NCBI RefSeq assembly: GCF_002798015.1
Contig: NZ_PGTZ01000006.1
Location: 682,001-746,000, forward strand
Source of the DNA: Luteimicrobium subarcticum
Lineage (GTDB): Bacteria > Actinomycetota > Actinomycetes > Actinomycetales > Cellulomonadaceae
Length of the DNA: 64,000 nucleotides
Reading direction: 5' to 3'
The translations under genes were made by a program, and so were the position numbers. This document shows positions 36,151-45,100 of the stretch, one piece after another (positions within the stretch are counted from its first letter, which is position 1; the number at the start of each line of letters is the position of its first letter). Under the pieces are notes generated by a model, which was not told the DNA's origin, made no database searches, and saw nothing but the letters and a program-made list of their open reading frames with translations.

Positions 36151-36591
36151 TCAGACCAGCCGGACGACCGCCTGGCACTTCGCGAGGACGCGGACGCCCT
36201 CGACGGCGACCGTGAGGTCGACGCGGGCCGTGCCGGCCTCCGCGTCGAGAGCGCCCACGACGCCCGTGACCACGAGGGTCGCGGCCCCCGGGTCGGGAAC
36301 CGGCACCGGGCGGGCGAACCGCGTCTGGTAGTCGACGACACGGCCCGGATCGCCGGCCCAGTCCTCGACGAGCGCGACCGCGCTTCCCATCGAGAACATG
36401 CCGTGGGCGATGACGCCCGGCAGACCGACCTGGGTCGCGACGCGCTCGTTCCAGTGGATCGGGTTGAAGTCGCCGCTCGCGCCCGCGTACCGGACGAGGC
36501 GCGCCCTGTCGACGACGACCTCGCGCGTGCCGATCTGCTGACCTACCTCGAGCGAGCCGAGGTCAGGGGTGGCCACTGCGTGCTCGGTCAT
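36151..36591 (-). CDS. hadB: (3R)-hydroxyacyl-ACP dehydratase subunit HadB-like (MaoC hotdog)
   Basis: Predicted 146-residue hotdog-fold dehydratase half. The catalytic loop YAGASGDFNPIHWNE carries Asp41 and His46, and is followed by GLPGVIAHGMFSMG. In mycobacteria HadB pairs with HadA or HadC in fatty-acid synthase II; no hadC lies here. The ATG overlaps the hadA stop as ATGA, so the two subunits are coupled. In an organism that probably lacks mycolic acids its role is general acyl-chain elongation or another enoyl hydration. Confidence 0.85.
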   Translation of the reverse strand: MTEHAVATPDLGSLEVGQQIGTREVVVDRARLVRYAGASGDFNPIHWNERVATQVGLPGVIAHGMFSMGSAVALVEDWAGDPGRVVDYQTRFARPVPVPDPGAATLVVTGVVGALDAEAGTARVDLTVAVEGVRVLAKCQAVVRLV

Positions 36592-37055
36592 GCGTCCTCC
36601 CCCCGGACCGCCAGCGTCGACACGACCGTCGAGACGAGCTCGCCCGGGGTGCCGTCGGCGCCCGCCGCGTGGATCTCGCAGCGGGTCGTGACGAGCGTGA
36701 TGCCCGCCCGCGCGACCAGGGAGTCGACGTGCAGGACGGTCACGAGCTCGTCGCCCGCCACGATCGGGCGGTGGTGCGTGAAGCGCTCGTCCGCGTGGAC
36801 CACGCGCGAGAAGTCGACACCGGCGGCCTCGTCCTGGAGGTACTGCGCCTCGGCGCGCTGGGCCACCACGACGGCGAACGTCGGCGGCGCGACCAGGTCC
36901 GGATAGCCCGAACCCCGCGCAGCGTCCACATCGTGGTGCGCGGGGTGGGTGGCGCCGACGGCGGCAGCGAACTCGCGAAGCTTCTCGCGACCGACGCTGT
37001 ACGCCGCGTTCGGCGCGTAGGTACGACCTGCGTAGTCGAGGTTGATCGTCGTCAC
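36588..37055 (-). CDS. hadA: HadA-like dehydratase subunit (MaoC N-terminal hotdog)
   Basis: Predicted 155-residue non-catalytic hotdog partner of HadB. It begins GRTYAPNAAYSVGREKLREFA and has the LVAPPTFAVVVAQR segment typical of the family; the D/H catalytic pair of HadB is absent, as expected for this subunit. The GTG at 37055 is used, the frame being open upstream but through rpmG. Position between rpmG and hadB matches the Mycobacterium order. Confidence 0.84.
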   Translation of the reverse strand: MTTINLDYAGRTYAPNAAYSVGREKLREFAAAVGATHPAHHDVDAARGSGYPDLVAPPTFAVVVAQRAEAQYLQDEAAGVDFSRVVHADERFTHHRPIVAGDELVTVLHVDSLVARAGITLVTTRCEIHAAGADGTPGELVSTVVSTLAVRGEDA

Positions 37056-37080
37056 AGGTGAACCGTCGCTGTCCGGAGGA

Positions 37081-37251
37081 TCAGCGGGTCTCGCGGTGCG
37101 ACGTGTGCTTGCCGCAGCGCGGGCAGAACTTCGCCAGCTCGAGACGGTCGGGGTCGTTCCGACGGTTCTTCTTGGTGATGTAGTTCCGCTCCTTGCAGTC
37201 CACGCACGCAAGCGTGATCTTCGGGCGGACGTCCTGGGACTTGCTGGCCAT
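37081..37251 (-). CDS. rpmG: 50S ribosomal protein L33 (zinc-binding form)
   Basis: Predicted 56-residue protein, [18 protein letters not shown] at the start. Two CxxC pairs (ACVDCKE and FCPRCGKH) identify the zinc-containing C+ form of L33. Other actinobacteria often carry a second, zinc-free copy induced by zinc starvation; none is in this window. It lies between tRNA-Met and hadA. Confidence 0.95.
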   Translation of the reverse strand: MASKSQDVRPKITLACVDCKERNYITKKNRRNDPDRLELAKFCPRCGKHTSHRETR

Positions 37252-37405
37252 TGAAGTGCCACCTCTCGCGCCCCCGGAAGGCGCTTCGTACTTCGTTCGA
37301 TGCTCGACGCCGGCTGCCGGGCACCAGGGACTTCACGGCCGCACGCCCCCGGCCGGGGACGTCGTACCGTCTTCAGGTCGGCCGACGAGAACCGTCGACC
37401 TGCGG

Positions 37406-37479
37406 TAGCGGAGGCGGGGATCGAACCCGCGACCTCACGATTATGAGTCGTGCGCTCTAACCATCTGAGCTACCCCGCC
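37406..37479 (-). tRNA. tRNA-Met (CAT anticodon)
   Basis: A 74-nt cloverleaf with acceptor GGCGGGG, D-arm TAGCTCAGATGGTTAGAGC, an anticodon loop CTCATAA and T-arm GGTTCGATCCC. Two G-U pairs occur in the acceptor stem. Position beside tRNA-Thr and rpmG matches the elongator metT of Mycobacterium. CCA is not encoded. Confidence 0.93.
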
Positions 37480-37544
37480 TCGTGGTGACCACGAGAGCCA
37501 TCCGCAGGACTATCGTCCCACGAACGGCCTCACGGCACTCACAG

Positions 37545-37616
37545 AGCCCCCGATGGGAATCGGACCCATGACCTCAGTCTTACCAAGACTGCGCTCTACC
37601 ACTGAGCTACGGGGGC
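37545..37616 (-). tRNA. tRNA-Thr (GGT anticodon)
   Basis: A 72-nt cloverleaf with acceptor GCCCCCG, anticodon loop CTTGGTAAG and T-arm GGGTCCGATTCCC. It is transcribed with tRNA-Met 65 bp downstream. CCA is not encoded. Confidence 0.94.
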
Positions 37617-37695
37617 AGCGCGGAAAACACTACACAACGAGTGCCCCCAGGACGAAATCCGCGCTCAGAGAAAGGCACCGGACCGGTGCGCCGGC

Positions 37696-38877
37696 TCACA
37701 CGACGACGCGGGTCAGCGCCTCCCCCGTCGGACCCGTCGGCGCCGCCGGGGTCGTCAGGCCGCGCGCGTCGAGGAGAGGTCGCACGCCCTCGCCGAACCA
37801 GTACGCCTCCTCGAGGTGCGGGTAGCCCGACAGGACGAACTCGTCGAAACCGGCCGCGTGGTACTCCGCGACGAGGTCCGCGACCTCCTCGTGCGACCCG
37901 ACGAGCGCCGTCCCGGCGCCGCCCCGGACCAGCCCCACCCCGGCCCACAGCCCCGGGTGGATCTCGAGGCTGCGCGCCGTGCCGTCGAACGCGCCGTTGA
38001 GGGCGGTCATGCGCTGCTGGCCGACCGACGCCGACCCCTGGAAGAGCGTGCGCGCCGCCTGCACCTGCTCGGGCGTGAGCCGGTCGACGAACCGCTGGGC
38101 GACGGCCCACGCCTCCTCGGACGTGTCCCGCGTGATGACGTGCAGCCGCACCCCGAACCGGAGCTCACGACCGCGCTCGGCGGCGAGCCGCCGCACCTCG
38201 TCGATCTTCGCCTTCGCCTGGGCGGGCGGCTCACCCCACGTGAGGTAGACGTCGGCCTGCTCCGCGGCGACCGGGAGCGCCGCGTCCGACGACCCGCCGA
38301 AGTACACCTGCGGGACGGGCGTCGGGGGCAGCGAGACGCGGGCGTCACGCACCCGGTAGTGCCGGCCGTCGTAGTCGAGCGGAGTGCCTGACCAGACGCC
38401 GCGCACCACCTCGAGGAACTCCCGGGTGCGGTCGTAGCGCTCGTCGTGGTCGAGCCAGTCGCCGAACCGGCGCTGCTCCGACCCGTCGCCGCCCGTGACG
38501 ACGTTGAGCACCAGCCGTCCGCCCGACAGCCGCTGGTAGGTCGCTGCCATCTGCGCCGCGAGGGTCGGCGAGACCACGCCCGGGCGGAACGCGACGAGGA
38601 ACTTGAGCCGCGACGTCTGGCTGATCAGCGCCGCGGTGACGAGCCACGCGTCCTCGCACCACGTCCCCGTGGGGGTGAGCACCGCCTCGTAGCCGAGGCG
38701 GTCGGCCGCCCGCGCCACCTCCGTGAGGTAGTCGAGCGTCGGGAACCGGAACGCGTCGGCCGTGCCGCTCGAGCGGGACGCGTGCGACCCCTCGACGATG
38801 CTGCGCCCGTCGCCGGACGTCGGCAGGAACCAGTGGACCTTGACGTCCCCGTCGGGGACGCGCGTGGTGTCGGACAT
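37696..38877 (-). CDS. ssuD: FMNH2-dependent alkanesulfonate monooxygenase
   Basis: Predicted 393-residue luciferase-like flavin monooxygenase. It oxidatively removes sulfite from alkanesulfonates so that it can be used as a sulfur source; reduced flavin must come from a separate reductase not seen here. KVHWFLPTSGDGRS, FLVAFRPGVVSPTLAAQMAA and NVVTGG are typical of SsuD. It is last in an operon with the ssuCBA transporter, 28 bp after ssuA. Confidence 0.92.
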   Translation of the reverse strand: MSDTTRVPDGDVKVHWFLPTSGDGRSIVEGSHASRSSGTADAFRFPTLDYLTEVARAADRLGYEAVLTPTGTWCEDAWLVTAALISQTSRLKFLVAFRPGVVSPTLAAQMAATYQRLSGGRLVLNVVTGGDGSEQRRFGDWLDHDERYDRTREFLEVVRGVWSGTPLDYDGRHYRVRDARVSLPPTPVPQVYFGGSSDAALPVAAEQADVYLTWGEPPAQAKAKIDEVRRLAAERGRELRFGVRLHVITRDTSEEAWAVAQRFVDRLTPEQVQAARTLFQGSASVGQQRMTALNGAFDGTARSLEIHPGLWAGVGLVRGGAGTALVGSHEEVADLVAEYHAAGFDEFVLSGYPHLEEAYWFGEGVRPLLDARGLTTPAAPTGPTGEALTRVVV

Positions 38878-38905
38878 GTCGAACCTTCTCTCGGACGTCT
38901 CGGGC

Positions 38906-39994
38906 TCAGGGTGCGGTGGGGGTCGGGCTCGCGGACGCGCCGCCCGGTGCGAGCGCCGCCGCGACCGACGCGTTGAGCCGGTCGTCGACGATCGACGAGA
39001 ACGGGTCCGACGCCGGGAGCTGCTTCGCCGTGACGAACGCGTCGGTGAGTCGCTGCTCGGACGACACCACGGTGTCGTCGAGCAGGATCGCGTGGCGCAG
39101 CGACCGGTTGGCCTCCTTCGCGACCTCGATCGGGAGCTGCGTCTGCTCCGCGTACACGGCCGCGTACTCGTCCGGGTGCGTGTTCGCCCACTCGTGGGCG
39201 CGGGCGATGCGCTGGGCGAGGTCCTGCAGGGCGGCGGTCCGCACCGGGTCGGCGAGAGCGTCGTACGACGCCAGGCCCAGGCCGTAGCCGTTGGAGACGC
39301 CCTGGGCGGTCACGAGAACCTTCGCACCCTGCTGCTCCGCGATCGCCGTGTACGGGTCCCAGATGGCCCACGCGTCCACCTCGCCGCCGTTGAACGCCGC
39401 GAGGGCGTCGGCCGGCTGGAGGTAGCTGATCGTCACGTCGTCGGGCGTCAGTCCCGCCTTGCTGAGCTGGAGGAGCAGGTGGCCGTTCGCCGAGGAGCCC
39501 TTGGCGACCGCGACCTTCTTGCCCTTGAGGTCCGCCACCGAGGTGACGGACGACCCCGCTGGGAGAAGGATCGCGTCGCTCGACGCGTCGTTCGTGTAGG
39601 CGGTGACGACCTTGATCTTCGCCTTCGCCGCGAGCCCGAAGACCGGTGGGGTGTTGCCCGTGATCGCGAAGTCGATCTTGTTCGCGTTGAGCGCCTCGAC
39701 CTCCGGCGGCCCCGACGTGAACGTCGAGAACGCGATCTTGTACGGCGTGCCGTCGAGCTCTCCCGCGGCCTGGAGCAGCGCCTGCGTGCCCGCCTTCTGG
39801 TCGCCGACCTGGAGCGTCAGGCCGGCGAGGTCGGTCGAGGTCACCGTCGACGGGTCGCCCGGCGTCGTGGCCTCCGACGACCCGCTGCAGGCGGAGAGCG
39901 CCGCCGCGGCGGCGAGCGCGGTGGTCGCCGCGAGCGTGCGGACGAGCCTCCGGGTGCGGGGGGCGTGCTGCGGACGACGGACGGGGCGGGTCAT
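38906..39994 (-). CDS. ssuA: Aliphatic sulfonate ABC transporter substrate-binding lipoprotein
   Basis: Predicted 362-residue solute receptor. The signal peptide ends in a lipobox LSAC (Cys36), so it is a membrane-anchored lipoprotein. The NMT1/SsuA-like fold shows NGGEVDAWAIWDPY and ADLKGKKVAVAKGSSANG. The C-terminus ends in a Pro/Thr tail. It lies 70 bp downstream of ssuB and delivers sulfonates to the SsuBC channel. Confidence 0.92.
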   Translation of the reverse strand: MTRPVRRPQHAPRTRRLVRTLAATTALAAAAALSACSGSSEATTPGDPSTVTSTDLAGLTLQVGDQKAGTQALLQAAGELDGTPYKIAFSTFTSGPPEVEALNANKIDFAITGNTPPVFGLAAKAKIKVVTAYTNDASSDAILLPAGSSVTSVADLKGKKVAVAKGSSANGHLLLQLSKAGLTPDDVTISYLQPADALAAFNGGEVDAWAIWDPYTAIAEQQGAKVLVTAQGVSNGYGLGLASYDALADPVRTAALQDLAQRIARAHEWANTHPDEYAAVYAEQTQLPIEVAKEANRSLRHAILLDDTVVSSEQRLTDAFVTAKQLPASDPFSSIVDDRLNASVAAALAPGGASASPTPTAP

Positions 39995-40064
39995 GGTGGT
40001 TCCTCCTGGGTGGGGGGGTGGGAGCGGGTACGGCGGCGTGACGGGGGCGTGCTCGAGCCCTCCG

Positions 40065-40814
40065 TCAGTGCCGCACGCCGAGGTGCGCGAGGAGCGTGCT
40101 CGCGTACCGGGCGAACTCGGGGGCGGTGCGGTCGTGGGGGCGCGGCAGGTCGATCTCGAGCCGGTGCGCGATGGCTCCGTCCTCCAGGACGAGGACCTCG
40201 TCCGCGAGCGCCACGGCCTCGTGGACGTCGTGCGTCACGAGGAGCACGCCGAAGCCGTGGCGGGCGAACAGGTCGAGCAGGACGTCCTGCATGCTCAGGC
40301 GGGTCAGGGCGTCGAGCGCCCCGAACGGCTCGTCGAGCAGGACGAGCTGCGGGTCGCTGACGAGGGCGCGGGCGATCGCGACGCGTTGCGCCTCGCCGCC
40401 GGACAGCGTCAGGGGCCACGCGTCGGCGCGGTGCTCGAGCCCGACCTCACGCAGCAGGCCCAGGGCCGCGGCGTCACGGGTGGCGGCGTCGGCACCGGCC
40501 CGCACGAGACCGTCTGCGACGTTCTGCCGCACGGTCCGCCACGGGAACAGGCGCGGCTCCTGGAAGGCGACGGACGGGTCCCCGGCGGTGCGCACCTCAC
40601 CCGTGTGGTCGTCCGAGAGGCCCGCGAGCGCCCGCAGGATCGTGGACTTGCCCGATCCCGAGCGTCCGACGAGTGCGACGACCTTCCCGGCGGGGACGTC
40701 GAGGTCGACGCCGGCGAGGACCTCGCGGTCGCCGAAGGACTTGCGCAGCCCGCGCGTGCGGGCGGCGGTCGTGGAGTCTGTCGCGGACTCTGTCGTGATG
40801 GTCGTGGTGCTCAT
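40065..40814 (-). CDS. ssuB: Aliphatic sulfonate ABC transporter ATP-binding protein
   Basis: Predicted 249-residue ATPase. Walker A GRSGSGKST (residues 50-58), signature LSGGEAQRVAIARAL and Walker B LVLLDEPFGALD are complete. The ATG at 40814 overlaps the ssuC stop as ATGA, so translation is coupled. The frame is open upstream through ssuC but that is a shadow. Confidence 0.95.
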   Translation of the reverse strand: MSTTTITTESATDSTTAARTRGLRKSFGDREVLAGVDLDVPAGKVVALVGRSGSGKSTILRALAGLSDDHTGEVRTAGDPSVAFQEPRLFPWRTVRQNVADGLVRAGADAATRDAAALGLLREVGLEHRADAWPLTLSGGEAQRVAIARALVSDPQLVLLDEPFGALDALTRLSMQDVLLDLFARHGFGVLLVTHDVHEAVALADEVLVLEDGAIAHRLEIDLPRPHDRTAPEFARYASTLLAHLGVRH

Positions 40815-41677
40815 GCGGACTCCCGGTAGCGCAGGGCCCGCCGCTCGAGGACGCGGACGAGCCAGTCGGTCAGCAGGCCCAGCAGGGCGTAGACGACGAG
40901 CCCGAAGATCACCGTGTCGGTGCGGAAGAACTCGCGGGCGTTGTTGATGACGAAGCCGAGGCCGGCGTCGGAGTTGATCTGCTCGGCGACGATGAGGGAC
41001 AGCCACGCGATCGCGAAGGACTGACGTAGCCCGACGAGGATCTGCGGTGCGGCGCTGGGCAGGATGACCGTTCGCAGGGTGCGCGAGAACGAGAACCCGA
41101 GCACCCGCGCCGCCTCGAGCAGCTTGGGGTCGACCTGCCGGATGCCGGACGACGTCGTGAGGTAGAGCGGGAACGCGACGCCGAGACCGACGAGCAGGAT
41201 CTTGGGCTGCTCGCCGATCCCGAACCAGAGGATGAACAGCGGGATCAGCCCGAGGTGCGGCAACGCGCGCAGCATCTGCAGGGGCGGGTCGAGCAGCGCG
41301 TCGGCGATCTTCGAGAAGCCGACCGCGACGCCGAGCGCGAGCCCGATGCCGCCGCCGACCACGAGGCCGAGCAGCACGCGCCGGGTGGACACGAGCAGCG
41401 CCTCCTGCAGCTCGCCGCTCTCGACGAGCTGCCAGCCGGCCGCCACGATCGCGCCGGGTGACGGCAGGACGTCGGGAGGGATGACGCCGGTCGCGCTGCC
41501 GACCTGCCACAGGACGAGCAGCACGACCGGCGAGACGAGGCGCCACGGCACGTGCCACCGGCGGGCACCGGGCCGGAGCCGGGCCGCGCGGGGCACGGGC
41601 GGGTGTGCGGCGGCGACGCCGCCGGCACGCGGTGCGAGGACGTCGGCGGTCGCGGTCGGACCGAGCGTGGAGACCAC
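40811..41677 (-). CDS. ssuC: Aliphatic sulfonate ABC transporter permease
   Basis: Predicted 288-residue permease with about six membrane spans. The EAA loop (EAARVLGFSFSRTLRTVILPSAAP) that contacts the ATPase is clear. The GTG at 41677 follows AGGAGG by six bases and is preferred over the longer open frame to 41725. It is the first structural gene of the operon, 203 bp after a cysteine-rich leader ORF. Confidence 0.94.
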   Translation of the reverse strand: MVSTLGPTATADVLAPRAGGVAAAHPPVPRAARLRPGARRWHVPWRLVSPVVLLVLWQVGSATGVIPPDVLPSPGAIVAAGWQLVESGELQEALLVSTRRVLLGLVVGGGIGLALGVAVGFSKIADALLDPPLQMLRALPHLGLIPLFILWFGIGEQPKILLVGLGVAFPLYLTTSSGIRQVDPKLLEAARVLGFSFSRTLRTVILPSAAPQILVGLRQSFAIAWLSLIVAEQINSDAGLGFVINNAREFFRTDTVIFGLVVYALLGLLTDWLVRVLERRALRYRESA

Positions 41678-41812
41678 GGGAAACCTCCTGGGACGGCAGG
41701 GCGACAGGGCTGAGGGGGGTGGCACGGGGGGCGCCCTGCCGCACCGGGACGCGCGAGGGCGTGGGTACGGGTGGGGCGGGGCGCGGGCGCGACGGCGGAC
41801 GCCGGGGTGCGT

Positions 41813-41829
41813 GCCGTCCTCCGGACGGC
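41813..41829 (-). promoter_or_regulatory. Hairpin in the ssu leader
   Basis: GCCGTCC-TCC-GGACGGC forms a 7-bp stem with a 3-nt loop, between the cysteine-rich leader ORF and ssuC. The surrounding 200 bases are extremely GC-rich and could form alternative structures, as an attenuator would need. Confidence 0.4.
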
Positions 41830-41880
41830 GCCGGGGGCGCGGTGCGGGGTGCGGGCGCGGGGTACGGGCGCGCTGGAGCG

Positions 41881-41970
41881 TCAGGCGCGACAGGCGCGCG
41901 GACGACAGCCGCCCCGACGACAGGAGCGCGCGGCGGGGAGGTCGGGCCGCGTCGTGGCGGTGTCCGTCAT
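41881..41970 (-). CDS. Cysteine-rich leader peptide of the ssu operon
   Basis: A 29-codon ORF, ATG at 41970, preceded by a strong GGGGGAGGGGAC site. The peptide begins MTDTATTRPDLP and ends ARSCRRGGCRPRACRA. Its three cysteines are spaced every five residues near the stop, and all three use TGT, the rarer codon in such GC-rich genomes. Cysteine-codon-rich upstream ORFs that attenuate sulfur-assimilation genes when cysteine is plentiful are established in mycobacteria. Position before ssuC, ribosome-binding site and cysteine placement make this a likely member. Production of the peptide is untested. Confidence 0.7.
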   Translation of the reverse strand: MTDTATTRPDLPAARSCRRGGCRPRACRA

Positions 41971-42046
41971 GTCCCCTCCCCCTGCTCCTGGTCGATCGCT
42001 GCGGTGCAGCGCGGTCCGTCCAGTCTTGCGGGGACGTCCGCCCGCC

Positions 42047-42080
42047 GGAAGGGCCTTCCCAGCCCGCGAGACAATGTCAA
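42047..42080 (-). promoter_or_regulatory. Candidate control region of the ssu operon
   Basis: The minus strand has a consensus-like TTGACA (42075-42080) but no good -10 at 17 bp. Just downstream is a perfect 6-1-6 palindrome GGAAGG-G-CCTTCC (42047-42059). Both lie 75-110 bp upstream of the leader ORF. A repressor or activator of sulfur metabolism could bind the palindrome. Confidence 0.35.
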
Positions 42081-42117
42081 CCAGTTCGCTCAAGAAAGGC
42101 TCCCGGCGAACGCGAAA

Positions 42118-42146
42118 GGACCCCGGGTCGTCACGACCCGGGGTCC
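42118..42146 (-). terminator. Terminator after the GH2 gene
   Basis: A 12-13-bp stem (GGACCCCGGGTCG / CGACCCGGGGTCC) lies 45 bases after the GH2 stop, insulating it from the ssu control region. Confidence 0.8.
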
Positions 42147-42191
42147 CTCCGTGCGGCGTCCGCCGGCCTCAGCGACCGACGGACGACGGCC

Positions 42192-45100
42192 TCACGACGC
42201 GGCCAGCTTCGCCACGTCCTGGGCGCTCAGCGCCCGGTCGAACACGTGCACGTCGTCGACGGCCCCCTGGAGGAAGTCGACGTCCGCGCCCTGCCACTGC
42301 CCACGCCCGATCGAGATCGTGCCGCTCGTGGCGTGCGTCTCGGTCGTCTTCTGGGTCGAGGCCAGCGTGCCGTTCACGTACACGGCCACGGTGCCCGCGT
42401 CGGCGTCACGGACGCCCACGAGGTGGTACCACTGCCCGGTCTGCACCTTCACGTCCGACGCGATGGCGCGCGGGCCGTTCGGGAAGCTGAACGCGAACCC
42501 CTGCTGGGCGTTGTTCGACCCGCTGTACTGCAGGAAGAACGGGCTCGAGCCCGACGCCTGGACGCTGTCGGCGGCCACGGCCGTCGCGTACGCCTTCGGC
42601 AGCGCGTCCATGCGGACCCACGCCGAGATCGAGTAGCTCTGCGTCGTGTCGAGCTTCGGGACCGACGCGTCCGCCTGGGCGGTCTTGCCGTCCAGCGCGA
42701 CCGCCTTGCCGTGCTTGCCCGCGACGAGCGTCGCGCCGCCCGACAGCGTGGCCGAGCCCGCCCGTCCGCTCTGGTCGGGCACGCTCGCACCCGACGTGGA
42801 GTCGAAGCTCCACGCCCCGACACCCACGAGACCGCCACGACCCTTCGTGGCCGGCTCGCCGGCACCCGCTGCGACGACCTCCTGGTTGATCGCCCGGACC
42901 CGCGCCTTGTCCATCTTCGAGATGCGGCGGTCGTAGGTGAAGAACCCGTTGAGCTCGCCCTCGACGTCCGTGAGCTGCGTGTACACCGAGCCCGACAGGT
43001 GGTCGCGGGCGTAGCCGACCAGCTTGGCGGTGTTCTCGACGTACGCGTCCGTCAGGGACTTGGAGTTCGTGACCTCGCCGTAGGGGTTGATCGAGCCGCC
43101 GGCCCACATGTGGCCGAGCGTCGCGAGCGAGAAGCCGCCGTGCTCACCGTCGATCGCGGCACGCGTGGCGTCCGGCGCCGGGTTACCCGGGCCCGTGTAG
43201 TCGTGGTAGTCGATGATGTCGCCCGACATCGTGTCACCCGGCATGTTGCAGCAGTTCTGCCCGCTGCGGGTGTTCACCAGACGCGAGGGGTCCTGCGCCT
43301 TGATGGACGCCGCGACGTCCGCCGCCTGGCTGATCCCCCACTGGCCCCAGCCCTCGTTGAACGGGATCCAGCCGATGATCGACGTGTCGGAGACGTGCTG
43401 CGAGATCATGCGCTGCAGCTCCGACTTCCACTCGGTGCGCTGCGCGTCCGTGGTGTTCGAACCGGACGGCATGTCCTGCCAGACCATCATGCCGATCTTG
43501 TCGGCGTCGTAGTACCAGCGCGCGGGCTCGACCTTGATGTGCTTGCGGATCGTGTTGAAGCCCAGGTCCTTCGTGGTCTGGACGTCCCACTTGAGGGCCT
43601 CGTCCGTGGGCGCGGTGTACACGCCGTCCGGCCAGAAGCCCTGGTCGAGCGTGGCGAGCAGGAACGTCTGCTGGCCGTTGAGGACGATCTTGTTCGTCCC
43701 GTCGATGTTCTTGATGCCGATCGACCGGATGCCCGCGTAGCTGTCGACCGTGTCGTTCGACTTCCCGTCCTTGAGCTGCACCTTGAGCGAGTACAGGTAC
43801 GGGTCGTCCGGCGTCCACCGGTGCGAGCCCGTGATCCGCAGGCTCAGCTTCTCGTTCGCGCCGCCGCTCGTCGCCGCGACCTTCTTGCCGTTCGCGTCGT
43901 ACGCCGTGACGAACACGGTCGCGCTGCTCGACGCGCCCGCGGAGAGGGCGGTCACGTCGAGCGAGTCGTCCGGCGCCGCCGTCGTGCCCGACAGCTGCGG
44001 GGTGAGCGTCAGCGAGTCGACGTGCGCCTGCTGCACCGGCTCCATCCACACCGTCTGCCAGATGCCCGACGACGGCGTGTAGAAGATGCCCGACGGGTTC
44101 GCCGACTGCTTGCCGGTCGCCTGGTTGGTCGTCGTGTCGGTGACCCGGACGACCAGGTCGTTGGCGCCGCTCTTGACGTAGTCCGTGATGTCGGCGCTGA
44201 AGGCGTCGTAGCCGCCCGTGTGCTGCGCCACGACCTTGCCGTTCACCAGGACCGTGGTCTGGTAGTCGACAGCCCCGAAGTTCAGCTCGAGACGCTGCTG
44301 GTTGGCCTTGTCGCCGACCTTCCAGTCGCTCGGGACGGTGAACGTGCGGTGGTAGGCGAAGTTGTCGTAGTGCTTCTGGATGCCCGACAGCTGGGACTCG
44401 ATCGGGTACGGCACGACCGCGGTCTGCGCGCCCGTCCACGACGTCGGCGCCGCCGTGTCAGCGGCCGCCAGCGGCTCGAAGTCCCACTTGCCGTTGAGGT
44501 TCTGCCACGCGTCGCGCGTCAGCTGCGGGCGCGGGTACTCCGGCAGCGGGTTGTTCGGGTCGACGTCCTTGGCCCACTTGGTCGTGAGCTGGTACGCCGA
44601 CGCGTTGTCGATCAGCGCGTTGAACTCCGGAGCGGCCGTGCCGTCGACCGCGAGCGAGCCCTTGCCGTCGTAGACCACGCGGCCGTACGAGTTGCCGAGC
44701 ACCGCGGCGCCCAGCGTCACGACGACCTTCGACGCCGACGAGCCGGCCGCGACCGACGTGACCGGGTAGTCCGTGCCGTCGATCGGGACGCGCAGGTGGT
44801 CCTTGAGCCCGTCGAGGCCCGTGACGGCCCCCGGGAGCTGGAGGACGACGCTCTTGCCGTTCGTCGGGATCGAGGCCCGGACGTCGTACGTCTGGAAGTC
44901 GGACGCCGGCGTGAACGCGCTCTGCGGGACGGCTTGCTTGGCGACGCCCGCGTCCGCCGACTCCCAGCTCAGGTGGATGTACGCGCCACCCGTGGCCTGG
45001 AACTGCTCGAACGTGAACGGGACGGGCTGACCCGCCTCGAGGTGCACGGTGTGCGACGCCGTCTGGGTCTTGTCCCAGTCGTTGACCCACCAGTCGATGA

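Noticed and set aside
41678-42046. A SAM-type riboswitch upstream of the ssu operon
   Set aside because: I looked for conserved SAM riboswitch core pairing and did not find it. The Cys-rich leader ORF explains the region better.
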